The notes beneath the pieces were generated by a model that made no database searches, was not told the DNA's origin, and saw nothing but the letters and a program-made list of their open reading frames with translations. Below are positions 34,555-46,647 of a stretch of DNA of 64,000 nucleotides, in pieces (the first letter of the stretch is position 1; each line of letters starts with the position of its first letter). Source of the DNA: Acinetobacter schindleri CIP 107287 (GTDB lineage Bacteria > Pseudomonadota > Gammaproteobacteria > Pseudomonadales > Moraxellaceae); NCBI RefSeq assembly GCF_000368625.1, contig NZ_KB849576.1, forward strand, positions 1 through 64,000, written 5' to 3'. The translations under genes and the position numbers were made by a program.

Positions 34555-37500
34555 ATGCGTTTAAGCAGTTTAAAACTTTCAGGCTTCAAATCTTTTGCCG
34601 ATAGTACAACTTTACACTTTAAAGATAACCGGACTGCCGTTGTGGGGCCCAATGGTTGTGGCAAGTCCAACGTCATTGATGCAATTCGCTGGGTGATGGG
34701 GGAATCGAGTGCGCGCCAGTTACGTGGCGGCAGCATGCAGGACGTCATTTTTACCGGAACTGCGAAGCGTAAGCCAGTGGGTGTGGCGAGTGTAGAGCTA
34801 CGCTTTGAAAATACCTACGGAAAACTTGGCGGTGCGTATAATGCCTATAACGAGCTGGCCGTACGCCGTCAGGTCAACCGGGATGGCAAGTCTGAATATT
34901 TCCTGAATGGTACCAAATGCCGCCGTCGTGACATCACTGATATTTTCCTGGGTACCGGTCTGGGACCACGTTCCTACGCCATTATTGAACAGGGCATGAT
35001 TAACCGTCTGGTCGATGCCAAGCCTGAAGAAATGCGGGTTTATATCGAAGAAGCAGCGGGCGTATCGCGCTATCAGGCCCGCCGTCGCGAAACCATGCAG
35101 CATCTGGAACATACCACCCAGAATCTGTCTCGCTTAGAAGATATTGCTTCCGAACTCAAGTCCCAACTCAAAACCTTAAAACGCCAGTCCGAAACTGCAA
35201 TTCAATATAAAGAACTCGAAGGGCAGATCCGTACCCTGAAAGTTGAAATCCTGTCATTCCAGTGCGAGCAAAGCCAGCGCTTGCAGGAAGAATATACCGT
35301 TGAGATGAACACGCTAGGTGACAGCTTCAAGTTAGTACGTTCTGAACTGACCACGGTTGAGCACGATCTGGGGACAACCAGTGAGCTGTTCCAGCGTTTG
35401 ATCCAGCAGTCCACCCCATTACAAAATGAATGGCAACAGGCTGAGAAAAAGCTGGCTGAACTGGAAATAAACCTGAAGCAGAAACAGTCTCTGCTGGAGC
35501 AAAACTCAACCAGTCTGGTGCAACTAGAACAACAGAAAGCTCAAACCAAAGAACGTTTACAGTTGATTGAATTACAACTGGATACCCTACAAGAGCAACT
35601 AGAAGATCAAACTACACAGTTACAACAACAGGAAGGTTTAAGTCAGGATCAGCAACAAGGTTTGCAGGAACTGAAATCTCAACAGGCTTCAGTCGCGACC
35701 CAATTTGCTCAGATTAAAACTCAAGTCGAACAGCAACAGCAGCGCAAGATGCAGATGCTGGCACAAAGCGAGCAACTAGCTAAAAATATCGTTCGTATCG
35801 AGCAGCAGAAAGAAACCTTGCAGCAACAGTCCGCCCAGATTCAGAATCAAGCACAGCAAGATGAGCTGGAACAGTATCAGCGGGAGAAAGCTGATACTGA
35901 ACAACAGCTGATTCGCCTAGAAAGCCATTATGCTGAGCTGAGCCAGCAGATGGAACAGGTTAAACAGGCACATAGCGAACAACAGCAACAACAGATGCAG
36001 TTGAAATCTGAATTGCAAGTATTGAATGCAGAAAAGAAAAACCTTTCCCAACTTCTGACGAAAGCTAATCCGGCAGCTAAAGCGGATACCGTGCAACTGA
36101 TGCATGTGCTAAAACTGAATGAGCAGGGCAAAGCCCATGCCAGCCTGATCGAAAAATTCCTGGCAAAATGGCTGTCTGCTCAGGTACTTTCGGATTCAGA
36201 TCATTTTCTGGAAAATACAGCACGTCAACTGAAAGCACAGCAATCGCCTGCTAAAATCCAGCTAGCAAATGTCCAATCTCTGGCGGACTGGATTGAAAAA
36301 CCACAGTATTCTTTATGGCAGCAGGTCGCCGTAGTGGAAACCCTACAGCAAGCGCTACAACTACAAGACCAATTGCAGTCGGGTCAATCCATCCTTAGTT
36401 TAGATGCTTATCATGTCGGTCCAGACTGGGTGATTGGACTAGAGTTTGATGAAGCCAGTCAGGCAGGTCAAGGCGCACTGAGCCACCGGATTCGTCTGGA
36501 TGAAATTGAACTACAACTAGCTAAGCTGGAAGAGCAATCCTGCCAAGCTGAACAGCATCTGGCTGAAGCAAAAGAACAGCTCACAGCGCTGCAAATTCAG
36601 CTACAGCAGGTCACCAGCCAGCAGCAACAGGCACAGAAGCAGCTGCAACAGCTGGATTTAAATATTGCCAAAGTACAAAGCACTGCTCAGGCTTTTGCTG
36701 TGCAGAAACAGCAGTTGCAGAACCAGCTCCAGCAGCTGGATGAACAGCTTGAAGAAGATGCAATGCAAAAAGATGATCTGGAAATTGATCTGCATGCATT
36801 AAATCTAAAACTGGAACAGGCTTTACCGAATTATAAGACCTTGCAATTCCAGCTGGATGAACTGACTACGCAACTGGAAGATTGCCAGCAGCAAACCCAC
36901 AATGCTCAGCAGGAACTGGAAATTACCCGTCGTCAATCGGTTCAGTCCAAACAGCAAGTCGAATTGCTACAAAAAGACCGAGTATTCCTGAAAGAGCAGT
37001 ATCAACAAATTCTCCAACAGATTGAACAGGCCAAGAAATTTATTGATCCGGTACAGTTAGAACTGCCGCATCTGGAAAGCCAGTTTAACGAGCAGGTGGA
37101 ATTGACAGGGAAACTGCAAAAAACCTGGTCGGAATGGCAGGTCGAACTGAATCAGGTACAAAATAAACAACAGCAGCTCACTGAAAAGCGTCATCAGTTC
37201 CAGCAGCAGGATGAAAAGCTGCGGAATGCACTGGAACAGAAACGCCTGGCTTGGCAAGCAGCTAAATCTGATCTGCAACACTATTCTGAGCAGCTAAAAG
37301 AATTGAATAGTGAAGTCATTAATGGTCTGAATATCGAAGTCAAAGTACATCAGGCCAAGCTGGAAAAAGCCCAATCGCAGTTCGACAAGCTCGGAGCGGT
37401 GAATCTTGCAGCATCTGAAGAATATGAAGAGGTCTCAAAACGCTATAATGAGCTGAGCCATCAGATTCAGGATCTGGAAAATACCGTCGAGCAGTTGCAG

Positions 37501-38007
37501 GCAGCCATGAAGAGCATCGATCAGGAAACGCGCAAGCTGTTTATGCATACTTTTGATCAGGTCAATGCCGAATTGCAAAACCTGTTCCCGAAAGTATTTA
37601 ATGGCGGTGAAGCGAGCTTAAGTCTTGAAGACGGATGGCAATCAGGTGTAAAACTGATGGCACGACCACCGGGTAAGCGTAACAGTTCATTGGCTTTATT
37701 GTCTGGTGGCGAAAAAGCATTAACAGCATTGGCTCTGGTGTTTGCGATTTTCCGTCTCAATCCGGCGCCATTCTGTGTGCTCGATGAAGTCGATGCACCA
37801 TTGGACGATGCGAACGTGGGGCGTTTTTGTAATTTAGTCAAAGAGCTTTCAGAACAAGTGCAATTTATTTACATCACACATAATAAGCTTGCAATGATGA
37901 TGGCAACAGACCTCTTGGGTGTGACCATGCCTGAACCGGGCACATCAAAACTGGTTACAGTGAATTTGGAACAGGCAAAAGAATACGGCTTAGCTGCGGA
38001 GGCATAA
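34555..38007 (+). CDS. smc: chromosome segregation protein SMC
   Basis: 1150 residues from ATG 34555 (MRLSSLKLSGFKSFAD), with AGGA before it. Head: Walker A GPNGCGKSN near residue 33, and at the C-terminus the signature LLSGGEKALTALAL and Walker B FCVLDEVDAPLDD. Between lie two long coiled coils extremely rich in Gln, separated by a hinge around residues 510-650. It condenses and segregates chromosomes with ScpA-ScpB, encoded at 44.9-46.2 kb. smc-zipA-ligA is a compact operon. Confidence 0.98.
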   Translation: MRLSSLKLSGFKSFADSTTLHFKDNRTAVVGPNGCGKSNVIDAIRWVMGESSARQLRGGSMQDVIFTGTAKRKPVGVASVELRFENTYGKLGGAYNAYNELAVRRQVNRDGKSEYFLNGTKCRRRDITDIFLGTGLGPRSYAIIEQGMINRLVDAKPEEMRVYIEEAAGVSRYQARRRETMQHLEHTTQNLSRLEDIASELKSQLKTLKRQSETAIQYKELEGQIRTLKVEILSFQCEQSQRLQEEYTVEMNTLGDSFKLVRSELTTVEHDLGTTSELFQRLIQQSTPLQNEWQQAEKKLAELEINLKQKQSLLEQNSTSLVQLEQQKAQTKERLQLIELQLDTLQEQLEDQTTQLQQQEGLSQDQQQGLQELKSQQASVATQFAQIKTQVEQQQQRKMQMLAQSEQLAKNIVRIEQQKETLQQQSAQIQNQAQQDELEQYQREKADTEQQLIRLESHYAELSQQMEQVKQAHSEQQQQQMQLKSELQVLNAEKKNLSQLLTKANPAAKADTVQLMHVLKLNEQGKAHASLIEKFLAKWLSAQVLSDSDHFLENTARQLKAQQSPAKIQLANVQSLADWIEKPQYSLWQQVAVVETLQQALQLQDQLQSGQSILSLDAYHVGPDWVIGLEFDEASQAGQGALSHRIRLDEIELQLAKLEEQSCQAEQHLAEAKEQLTALQIQLQQVTSQQQQAQKQLQQLDLNIAKVQSTAQAFAVQKQQLQNQLQQLDEQLEEDAMQKDDLEIDLHALNLKLEQALPNYKTLQFQLDELTTQLEDCQQQTHNAQQELEITRRQSVQSKQQVELLQKDRVFLKEQYQQILQQIEQAKKFIDPVQLELPHLESQFNEQVELTGKLQKTWSEWQVELNQVQNKQQQLTEKRHQFQQQDEKLRNALEQKRLAWQAAKSDLQHYSEQLKELNSEVINGLNIEVKVHQAKLEKAQSQFDKLGAVNLAASEEYEEVSKRYNELSHQIQDLENTVEQLQAAMKSIDQETRKLFMHTFDQVNAELQNLFPKVFNGGEASLSLEDGWQSGVKLMARPPGKRNSSLALLSGGEKALTALALVFAIFRLNPAPFCVLDEVDAPLDDANVGRFCNLVKELSEQVQFIYITHNKLAMMMATDLLGVTMPEPGTSKLVTVNLEQAKEYGLAAEA

Positions 38008-38008
38008 A

Positions 38009-38995
38009 ATGGAAATCACTACTATTCTCGGGATTGTTGTAGCAGTCGTGATTATGCTCTTGGGCATTCGAATGATCATGAAAAAACCTGCTGATGCAGC
38101 ACCATCATTGGATTCGGAATTACATATTGATCCGGACAGTCAGACACCGGTTATTCCGCGTCATGTACGTGCCCAGCTGTCAGCACAGGAGGCAGAGGCG
38201 CAACGTGTTGAACCGAGCCTGAATGCGGAAACTGTTGAAAGCACAGCACCTGCAACAGAACCAAAAGAAACAGCAAAAGTAGAGCCGACATTGACGGAAA
38301 CAGCCAAACCTGTAGCAGAATCTGCAAGCCCGCTGGATACGCCAATCGTTCAAGAGGCTGAAGTAGAAGTTACAAAAGCTGAAGTAAAAGAATCATCTGC
38401 TGAGGAAGCTAAGGCCGAAAATGCTGCTACAGAGGAAGTCAAACCTGTTGAATTTAGCCTGAACAGTAATATTGAAAAAGCTGAAATTTCAGACTTTGAA
38501 GATGAAAGCAGTATTCTTGATGCGCATCTGCATGAACAGAAAGTCGTGGATGATGAGTGTGCATTGGCGAATGCAGAAATGATTATTTCGCTGAGTGTCA
38601 TTCCACAAGGCCGTGTATTGTCTGGTGAAAAAACGCTAAAAGTTCTGCTGAAATACGGCCTGCGCTATGGTGAGCTGGCTTGTTTCCATCGCTACAGCGA
38701 AGATGGTTCTAAGCTGCTATTCTCGGTATTGCAGATCACGGATACGGGTATGGAAGGTTTTGATCTGGAAACTTTGTCAACTGAAGAAGTGAAAGGTCTG
38801 GCATTCTTCCTGGCACTGCCGCACAGCGATGTACAAAATGCTTTTGACACCATGGACAGCATTTCACGTCTGATTGCCCGTGAAGTAGACGGTATTGTCT
38901 ATGATCAGAACCAGCAGGAGTTTACACCGCAGCTGCGTGAGTTCTGGCGTCATCAGGCCATCGATTACCGTGCGGGACAGCCAGCAGAAGTCTAA
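38009..38995 (+). CDS. zipA: cell division protein ZipA
   Basis: 328 residues. An N-terminal membrane anchor (ITTILGIVVAVVIMLLGIRMI), a long acidic, Ala/Glu/Pro-rich linker (about 30-175) and a C-terminal FtsZ-binding domain (ISLSVIPQGRVLSGEKTLKVLLKYGLRYGELACFHRY, FALPHSDVQNAFDTM-like end). It anchors the FtsZ ring to the membrane. It starts 1 bp after smc, whose last codons provide the GGAGG. Confidence 0.93.
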   Translation: MEITTILGIVVAVVIMLLGIRMIMKKPADAAPSLDSELHIDPDSQTPVIPRHVRAQLSAQEAEAQRVEPSLNAETVESTAPATEPKETAKVEPTLTETAKPVAESASPLDTPIVQEAEVEVTKAEVKESSAEEAKAENAATEEVKPVEFSLNSNIEKAEISDFEDESSILDAHLHEQKVVDDECALANAEMIISLSVIPQGRVLSGEKTLKVLLKYGLRYGELACFHRYSEDGSKLLFSVLQITDTGMEGFDLETLSTEEVKGLAFFLALPHSDVQNAFDTMDSISRLIAREVDGIVYDQNQQEFTPQLREFWRHQAIDYRAGQPAEV

Positions 38996-39035
38996 GTTTC
39001 TGTATTGAAACCGGACATTTCGATTTTTATAATAG

Positions 39036-41129
<2,094 letters not shown>

Positions 41130-41149
41130 TCGATCTTAAGCAGGAATTA

Positions 41150-41177
41150 AAAAAGACATCCGAGGATGTCTTTTTTA
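41150..41177 (+). terminator. ligA terminator
   Basis: Near-perfect inverted repeat AAAAAGACATCC / GGATGTCTTTTTT with only GA at the centre (so the top pairs open into the loop) and a T-run. Confidence 0.88.
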
Positions 41178-41299
41178 ATGGCTTGATTGGGTCGGGCTCG
41201 TCATGATGAACTGAATTCACGTACAATATCGATCTATTGACAGGTATTGAGCCTGTCTCATCAGATGATTCTGTTCTCCCGTTGATGATTGGCATACAC

Positions 41300-42274
41300 A
41301 TGGCGCAAGCAAAGAAAACTTTTCCGCAACAAAAATCGGAATTACATATACGAAATCTGCATCGCAGTCGTTACGATTTCCCTCAGTTAATGAAGACTTG
41401 TCCGGAACTTGCACCTTTTGTTAGCCTAAATAAATATAATGATCTTTCAGTCGATTTTTCTGATCCACACGCTGTGAAAATTCTCAATAAAGCATTGCTG
41501 AAACATTTTTATGGCATTCAATATTGGGATATTCCTCAAGATTTTCTTTGTCCGCCTATTCCGGGTAGAGCCGACTATATCCACTATCTGGCTGACTTGT
41601 TGAGTGCCAATCATCAAGGTCAGATTCCAACAGGACCTGCAGTTCAAGTCTTAGATATTGGGGTTGGTGCGAACTGTATTTATCCAATCATTGGTCATCG
41701 TAGCTATGGTTGGAAATTTGTCGGCTCAGACATTCATTCTGCATCCGTTAAAAGTGCTCAATTTATTGTCGAGGCGAATCCAAATCTACGTAAAGGGATT
41801 CAGATTCGATTGCAGAAGAACTCAAACAATATTTTCAAAGGTCTGATTAAACCTACAGACCGTTTTGATTTGACGATGTGTAACCCGCCATTTCATGCCT
41901 CGCAAGATAAAGCAGATGCCACAGCAACGCAAAAATTAAGAAAACTCGGCAAGCCGGTTGATCGGACAAAGGTGGTGTTAAACTTTGGTGGTCAAAAAAA
42001 TGAACTCTGGTGTGACGGTGGTGAAGAACGCTTTGTCTGCCAAATGGTACAAGAGAGCATACAGTTTGCTGAGCAATGTCTTTGGTTTAGCACACTCGTT
42101 TCTAAGAAAACCACATTGCCTGTGCTTTTAAATGCGTTGCGTAAGAGCGGAGCAGGGGATGTGAAAATCATTAAAATGACGCAGGGGCAAAAAGAAAGTC
42201 GTTTTGTCGCTTGGACTTTTTTAGATTCAAAGCAACAACAAGCATGGAGAAATGCACGTTGGACTTCAGCTTAA
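41300..42274 (+). CDS. rlmF: 23S rRNA m6A1618 methyltransferase RlmF
   Basis: 324 residues from ATG 41300 (MAQAKKTFPQQKSELHIRNLHRSRYDF); upstream in-frame starts at 41237 (TTG) and 41285 are possible but family starts favour 41300. It methylates A1618 of 23S rRNA. Motifs: LNKALLKHFYGIQYWDIP, LCPPIPGRADYIHYLADL, SAM motif LDIGVGANCIYP, catalytic CNPPFHAS, and LNFGGQKNELWCDGGE. Confidence 0.95.
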   Translation: MAQAKKTFPQQKSELHIRNLHRSRYDFPQLMKTCPELAPFVSLNKYNDLSVDFSDPHAVKILNKALLKHFYGIQYWDIPQDFLCPPIPGRADYIHYLADLLSANHQGQIPTGPAVQVLDIGVGANCIYPIIGHRSYGWKFVGSDIHSASVKSAQFIVEANPNLRKGIQIRLQKNSNNIFKGLIKPTDRFDLTMCNPPFHASQDKADATATQKLRKLGKPVDRTKVVLNFGGQKNELWCDGGEERFVCQMVQESIQFAEQCLWFSTLVSKKTTLPVLLNALRKSGAGDVKIIKMTQGQKESRFVAWTFLDSKQQQAWRNARWTSA

Positions 42275-42675
42275 GCTTATTTTCATCTGAGGATGAGTGA
42301 GCTTGTCGGTGCATGACGAAGATTTGGCTTGTTTATACCAATGAACAAGCTCAATTTTGCTTATATGATAACTTGATGCCGATACACTCAGCGTTTCTGA
42401 TTTGATACGCATGCAGTTCAATGAATATAGGCCACAATGATTTTGAATCTAGTTACAAAAAACAATACATTATAAAAGTACTTTGATCTTGTTCATCTAA
42501 GCTGAGTACTGAGTGCAAGATATTGTTTTATAAATGGGAATTTATTCAACTAAAACTGTAAATGAAAGTACTTCTCATTTTAATTATTTAAAAATCATAT
42601 ATTTACGTAAATTTTATTTTGCAAATCCAGAAGATTTTCTCCATAATAAGTCCATAAAGGTAGGGAGTTATAAAA
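42275..42675. other. spacer between rlmF and the bacterioferritin gene
   Basis: 400 bp without an ORF I trust. It contains a 9-bp inverted repeat TGAGCTTGT / ACAAGCTCA at 42298-42306 and 42345-42353, and a perfect 12-bp palindrome ATTTACGTAAAT at 42601-42612, 64 bp before the next gene, a possible operator. No Fur box consensus was recognised. Confidence 0.5.
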
Positions 42676-43140
42676 ATGCGTGGTAATCCAGAAGTCGTAG
42701 ATTATTTGAATATGTTGATCGGTGGCGAACTGGCTGCTCGCGACCAATACCTGATCCACTCTCGTATGTACGAAGATTGGGGCCTGACTAAAATCTTTGA
42801 ACGCATTGATCATGAAATGCAGGAAGAAGCACAGCATGCGGACGCAATTATTCGCCGTGTTCTGTTCCTGGAAGGTACACCGAACATGACCCGTGATGAT
42901 GTAGAAATCGGTGAAGATGTGGTGAGCTGTCTGAAAGCAGACCTGAAACTGGAATATGAAGTTCGTCAAAAACTGGCAACAGGCGTGAAACTGTGTGAAG
43001 AGAAGGGTGACTATGTGACGCGTGACATGTTACGTCAGCAAATGTCAGATACAGAAGAAGATCATACTTACTGGCTTGAAAAGCAACTACGTTTAATTGA
43101 GCTGATTGGTCTGCAAAATTATATTCAGTCCCAGATGTAA
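42676..43140 (+). CDS. bacterioferritin, heme-ligand-lacking (FtnA/BfrA) type
   Basis: 154 residues, four-helix ferritin subunit that stores iron in a 24-mer. Ferroxidase residues are all present: Glu in [10 protein letters not shown], the Glu/His pair in [10 protein letters not shown], Glu in [10 protein letters not shown], and Glu/His in TEEDHTYW. The heme-binding Met of E. coli Bfr (Met52, in EMKHAD) is replaced by Ala (EEAQHAD), as in Pseudomonas FtnA and Neisseria BfrA, which partner with a heme-binding sister subunit. That sister is not in this window. GGGAG precedes the start. Confidence 0.93.
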   Translation: MRGNPEVVDYLNMLIGGELAARDQYLIHSRMYEDWGLTKIFERIDHEMQEEAQHADAIIRRVLFLEGTPNMTRDDVEIGEDVVSCLKADLKLEYEVRQKLATGVKLCEEKGDYVTRDMLRQQMSDTEEDHTYWLEKQLRLIELIGLQNYIQSQM

Positions 43141-43147
43141 GATTTGA

Positions 43148-43177
43148 AAAATCCCGCCAGTTGAGCGGGATTTTTTT
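43148..43177. terminator. bacterioferritin terminator, bidirectional
   Basis: AAATCCCGC / GCGGGATTT with loop CAGTTGA and T-run. It also abuts the stop of the convergent 43176 gene. Confidence 0.88.
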
Positions 43178-43679
43178 AACATCGAATTTTCAAGGATTTT
43201 AATAACATTTGGATGGTTCGTTGATCCTCAGCTGAAAACTCACTCATGTTAATATCAAATTCTTCCTGACCAGTTTTAAGTTTAAATAGATGAATGTCGG
43301 GGTTATGCGGTGGAATTAAAATGCACTGAATTTCAGTGTAGGCATTCAGTGGAAAGATTTGACCGATTTTCATATGACCCAAAGACCAATAAATTTGATC
43401 TGCGTCTATCTCCAGTTTCTTGAACTTGCTGATTCCATAAAGTGCCAAATAAGCCATCATTATGGTCAAGGTGATAATACTGATGTAGTGATCAGTATAT
43501 TGAGCAGGTTGATAAAAAATAGCCGAGAACCACTGACTTAGTATTGCAAGCTTAAAGTTCCAGTCCTGATCAGTGATTCGCAGATAATAGCTGAATTGAA
43601 AAAGTAGATAACCTATTAAAATATAAGTCAAGAATAGAAAGGGATGCAATGAGCTTTGACAGTAGAAGGATCTTTTCAT
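43176..43679 (-). CDS. hypothetical membrane protein
   Basis: 167 residues from ATG 43679 (MKRSFYCQSSLHPF); the frame extends upstream into the rluB terminator, so that part is not used. Two hydrophobic segments (HPFLFLTYILIGYLLFQFSYYL and ISIITLTIMMAYLALYGI) are followed by a soluble beta-rich C-terminal domain resembling the PH-like domain of small bacterial membrane proteins. Function unknown. Ribosome binding site weak. Confidence 0.7.
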   Translation of the reverse strand: MKRSFYCQSSLHPFLFLTYILIGYLLFQFSYYLRITDQDWNFKLAILSQWFSAIFYQPAQYTDHYISIITLTIMMAYLALYGISKFKKLEIDADQIYWSLGHMKIGQIFPLNAYTEIQCILIPPHNPDIHLFKLKTGQEEFDINMSEFSAEDQRTIQMLLKSLKIRC

Positions 43680-43700
43680 ATTGTTATTTTTAGAGCTAAA

Positions 43701-43726
43701 AAAACCAGGCAACTGCCTGGTTTTTA
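43701..43726. terminator. rluB terminator
   Basis: AAAACCAGGC / GCCTGGTTTT with loop AACT; on the minus strand it is T-flanked and lies 15 nt after the rluB stop. Confidence 0.85.
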
Positions 43727-43739
43727 TCTTAACAAAGGC

Positions 43740-44813
43740 TTAGAACTTGTTAAAGCCTTTGTTTACGCCATAAGGACGACGTGGTGTGTTTTCATCACGT
43801 TCTTCACGTCGGCCAAAACCTGATTCGGGACGATTGTCACGGCGTACAAACTGAGTACCATTCTGGTTTTCACGACGACCAAACTGTGAGCCGGCTTGAT
43901 TATTGTCACGACGGCCAAAACCACCTTCACGACGTTCACGGCCAGTATTCGCTGCCGGTTCATCACTGTCACGGCGCTGCTGACGCAGGAAACCACCACG
44001 ACGTGCTGCCATAGGTTTTTCCTGCATACGCTCAGAACGGCGTTTTGCCATGCCGTACAAACCAGTACCTTGACGTGGTTTAAGCTCAACAGCTTTTGCC
44101 AGGTTATCGATATCCTGCTTGTCCAGTTCAATCCAGCGACCAGTACGCAGTTCGCGTGGCAGAATTACTGTGCCATAACGGGTACGTAACAGACGGCTGA
44201 CTTTCAGACCTTGGGATTCAAAGATACGACGTACTTCACGGTTACGTCCTTCTTTCACCACCACCTGATACCAGCGGTTGATACCGTCACCGCCCAGTTC
44301 AGAGAATGATTCGAATTTTGCCGGGCCATCATCCAGTACGACGCCTTTGAGCATGTTATTTTTCAGCTCAGGCGTTACCTCACCCATGACACGAACTGCA
44401 TATTCACGTTCGATTTCATTGGAAGGGTGCATCAGACGATTCGCCAGTTCACCGTCATTTGTGAAAAGTAACAGGCCAGTGGAGTTAATATCCAGACGAC
44501 CAACCATCACCCAACGATCACCTTGGATCGCAGGCAGGTTATCAAATACAGTCGGACGTTGTTCAGGATCGTTACGTGAACAGATTTCGCCTTCAGGCTT
44601 ATAGTAAATCAGTACGCGACGACGGATTTCGTCCTCAATCTGGAATTGTACCTTACGACCATCGATGCGAAGCTCATCACCTGGTTCGATACGCTCACCC
44701 ACTTGGGCAACTTGCCCATTCACACTTACACGACCAGCGGCAATGACTTCTTCCATATAACGGCGAGAACCCAAACCAACACGTGCAAGCACCTTTTGCA
44801 ATTTTTCACTCAT
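43740..44813 (-). CDS. rluB: 23S rRNA pseudouridine(2605) synthase RluB
   Basis: 357 residues. N-terminal S4 RNA-binding domain (KLQKVLARVGLGSRRYMEEVI), then the RsuA-type catalytic domain with Asp in MVGRLDINSTGLLLFTNDG and EREYAVRV. The catalytic core ends near residue 245. A long Arg/Gly/Asn-rich tail of about 110 residues follows, with repeated FGRRE/FGRRD-like units, probably an unstructured RNA-binding extension. Last gene of scpA-scpB-rluB. Confidence 0.94.
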   Translation of the reverse strand: MSEKLQKVLARVGLGSRRYMEEVIAAGRVSVNGQVAQVGERIEPGDELRIDGRKVQFQIEDEIRRRVLIYYKPEGEICSRNDPEQRPTVFDNLPAIQGDRWVMVGRLDINSTGLLLFTNDGELANRLMHPSNEIEREYAVRVMGEVTPELKNNMLKGVVLDDGPAKFESFSELGGDGINRWYQVVVKEGRNREVRRIFESQGLKVSRLLRTRYGTVILPRELRTGRWIELDKQDIDNLAKAVELKPRQGTGLYGMAKRRSERMQEKPMAARRGGFLRQQRRDSDEPAANTGRERREGGFGRRDNNQAGSQFGRRENQNGTQFVRRDNRPESGFGRREERDENTPRRPYGVNKGFNKF

Positions 44814-44854
44814 GACAGCATAACCTTAGAAATAATTATCAACAGTTCACCTAT

Positions 44855-45445
44855 TTATGACTTCGGTGCATTTGAATCGAGGGCCATAAAAGCTTCCTTG
44901 GCATCCTGCAGGGGAGGCAATTGGCCTAAACTGGTTAAGCCAAACGCATTTAAAAATTGTGGCGTTGTCACTAACAACGCAGGTCTTCCAGGGAGTTCAC
45001 GAAAACCAGATTCTTTAATCCAGTTCCAGTCAAACAGCGAACGCAAAATCTGACTGTTATTTGTGACACCACGAATTTGTTCTATATCTGCCCGGGTCAC
45101 CGGCTGGTGATAGGCAATTACGGCCAAAGTTTCAAGTAATGAAGGAGACAAGCGCGCTGGTCGCTCGGGCCATGTCTGAGCAATAATATTACGATACTTC
45201 GCACGTACTTGAAAACGGAAACCTTGAGCAGTTTCAATCAGTTCAATTGAGCGGCCATGCATCAGCATAGACAGTTGCTGTAGGTACTGACGTAATTCCT
45301 GCTTGGTATATCGATCCTGAAAAGCTTCTTTTAGACGTGCCAGAGACACCGCTGAATCACTCGCAAAGATAATCGCTTCCAGCTGCATTAGAACATCATG
45401 CAGACTATCTTCCGCTGTAAGGATTGAGCTATGGTCAATGGTCAT
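44855..45445 (-). CDS. scpB: segregation and condensation protein B
   Basis: 196 residues, two winged-helix domains. It dimerises and binds ScpA to control SMC. Family blocks: LEAIIFASDSAVSLARLKEAF, YHQPVTRADIEQIRGVTNNSQILRSLFDWNWIKESGF, and GRPALLVTTPQFLNAFGL. It overlaps scpA by 4 bp. Confidence 0.95.
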   Translation of the reverse strand: MTIDHSSILTAEDSLHDVLMQLEAIIFASDSAVSLARLKEAFQDRYTKQELRQYLQQLSMLMHGRSIELIETAQGFRFQVRAKYRNIIAQTWPERPARLSPSLLETLAVIAYHQPVTRADIEQIRGVTNNSQILRSLFDWNWIKESGFRELPGRPALLVTTPQFLNAFGLTSLGQLPPLQDAKEAFMALDSNAPKS

Positions 45446-46236
45446 AAAGGTGCTCCCTGAATTGCGAGCGGGGCTTCAACGCCTGTAGCAATAATCTGAA
45501 TTTTTTGTTGACGTGTCAGTTCCAGAACCGCCATGAAGGTGACGACCATGCCCATCCGGCCCTGGTTTGGTTTGAGTAAATCTGCAAAAGAAAGCACTTC
45601 ACCAGTTTCCAGGCAGCTTTCAATGTAGGCAATGCGTTCTTCAAGTAGCACCGGTTCCTGTTGCACCTGATGAATCACCGGCTCAGGACGGTTAAAGATA
45701 CACAGCAGGGCATCACGCAGCAGATTGACGTTATGACCTTCATTCGGTTGAATGAACTCGCCCAGACTGACATTGGTCTCAAACGTATCACGTTCAAGCA
45801 CACTCATTTTGTTCAGACGTTCTGCGGCCTGTTTAATGCGTAAATAATTTTCCAGACGATCGATCAATTCCTGTTTCGGATCTTGTTCCGTCGCAGAAAT
45901 ACTTTTGGGTTTTGGAAGAAGTAAGCGGGATTTGAGGTCCGCTAATAATGCCGCCATTACCATATAGTCTGCGGTCAGCTCAATATTGAGTGACTTCATC
46001 GCATCCATATAGGACAAGTATTGGGCAGCAATCGGCGCAATGTCGACTTGCAGCAAGTCAAAGCCATTTTTTTGGATCAGGTAAATTAAAAAGTCGAGCG
46101 GGCCTTCGAAATGCTCTAACAGGATTTCAAACGCTGAAGGAGGAATGTAAAGATCCTCAGGAATCGTCTCCTGCCATTCATCCAGTACACGGATGTGTGG
46201 AGTAGGTTCCATCATATTATGGATGCTTTGATTCAT
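45442..46236 (-). CDS. scpA: segregation and condensation protein A
   Basis: 264 residues, the kleisin that bridges the SMC heads. Family blocks: FEGPLDFLIYLIQKNGFDLLQVDIAPIAAQYL, ELTADYMVMAALLADLKSRLLLP, and the C-terminal winged helix (VTFMAVLELTRQQKIQII). First gene of scpA-scpB-rluB; a start a few codons later (MMEPTPHIRVLDEW) is possible. Confidence 0.95.
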   Translation of the reverse strand: MNQSIHNMMEPTPHIRVLDEWQETIPEDLYIPPSAFEILLEHFEGPLDFLIYLIQKNGFDLLQVDIAPIAAQYLSYMDAMKSLNIELTADYMVMAALLADLKSRLLLPKPKSISATEQDPKQELIDRLENYLRIKQAAERLNKMSVLERDTFETNVSLGEFIQPNEGHNVNLLRDALLCIFNRPEPVIHQVQQEPVLLEERIAYIESCLETGEVLSFADLLKPNQGRMGMVVTFMAVLELTRQQKIQIIATGVEAPLAIQGAPL

Positions 46237-46647
46237 ATACAGTTGTTGGCCACGCGAATTTTCAAAGGCATGAAGGCTGATTCTTCGATCTCACATCGAA
46301 AGAAAAAGCATGTAAAAGTTGATCTTAGTGTACTCGAAAAATACCTCTAAATAAATTGGATATGGAGTTAGATACAAAAAAACAGTAGCTTTTACGGCTA
46401 TTCTTCGGTTTTTGATCATCTCAAATACAGGGATGCCTTTCTGAATTAAGGGTTCAGAGAAATAAGGTTAAGCTCCAGTTGAGTTTGCAACCCTTAAGAT
46501 CGATCATGAGCATTGACAAATATTAAAAATTAGATCAGGAAAAATCATTCTTTAGCAGTAATTAAAAAGTAAAAGTTTTAAAAATAAACCTTAAAAACAT
46601 ATATCTATCGTTCAAAAAGTATTCTAATATCTCAGAAAAATATACTG
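46237..46647. other. AT-rich spacer upstream of scpA and the small paralogue pair
   Basis: About 410 bp with the divergent promoters of scpA and the paralogue pair. A hairpin TTCGAT-CTCAC-ATCGAA lies near 46286-46302. Otherwise nothing recognised. Confidence 0.5.
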
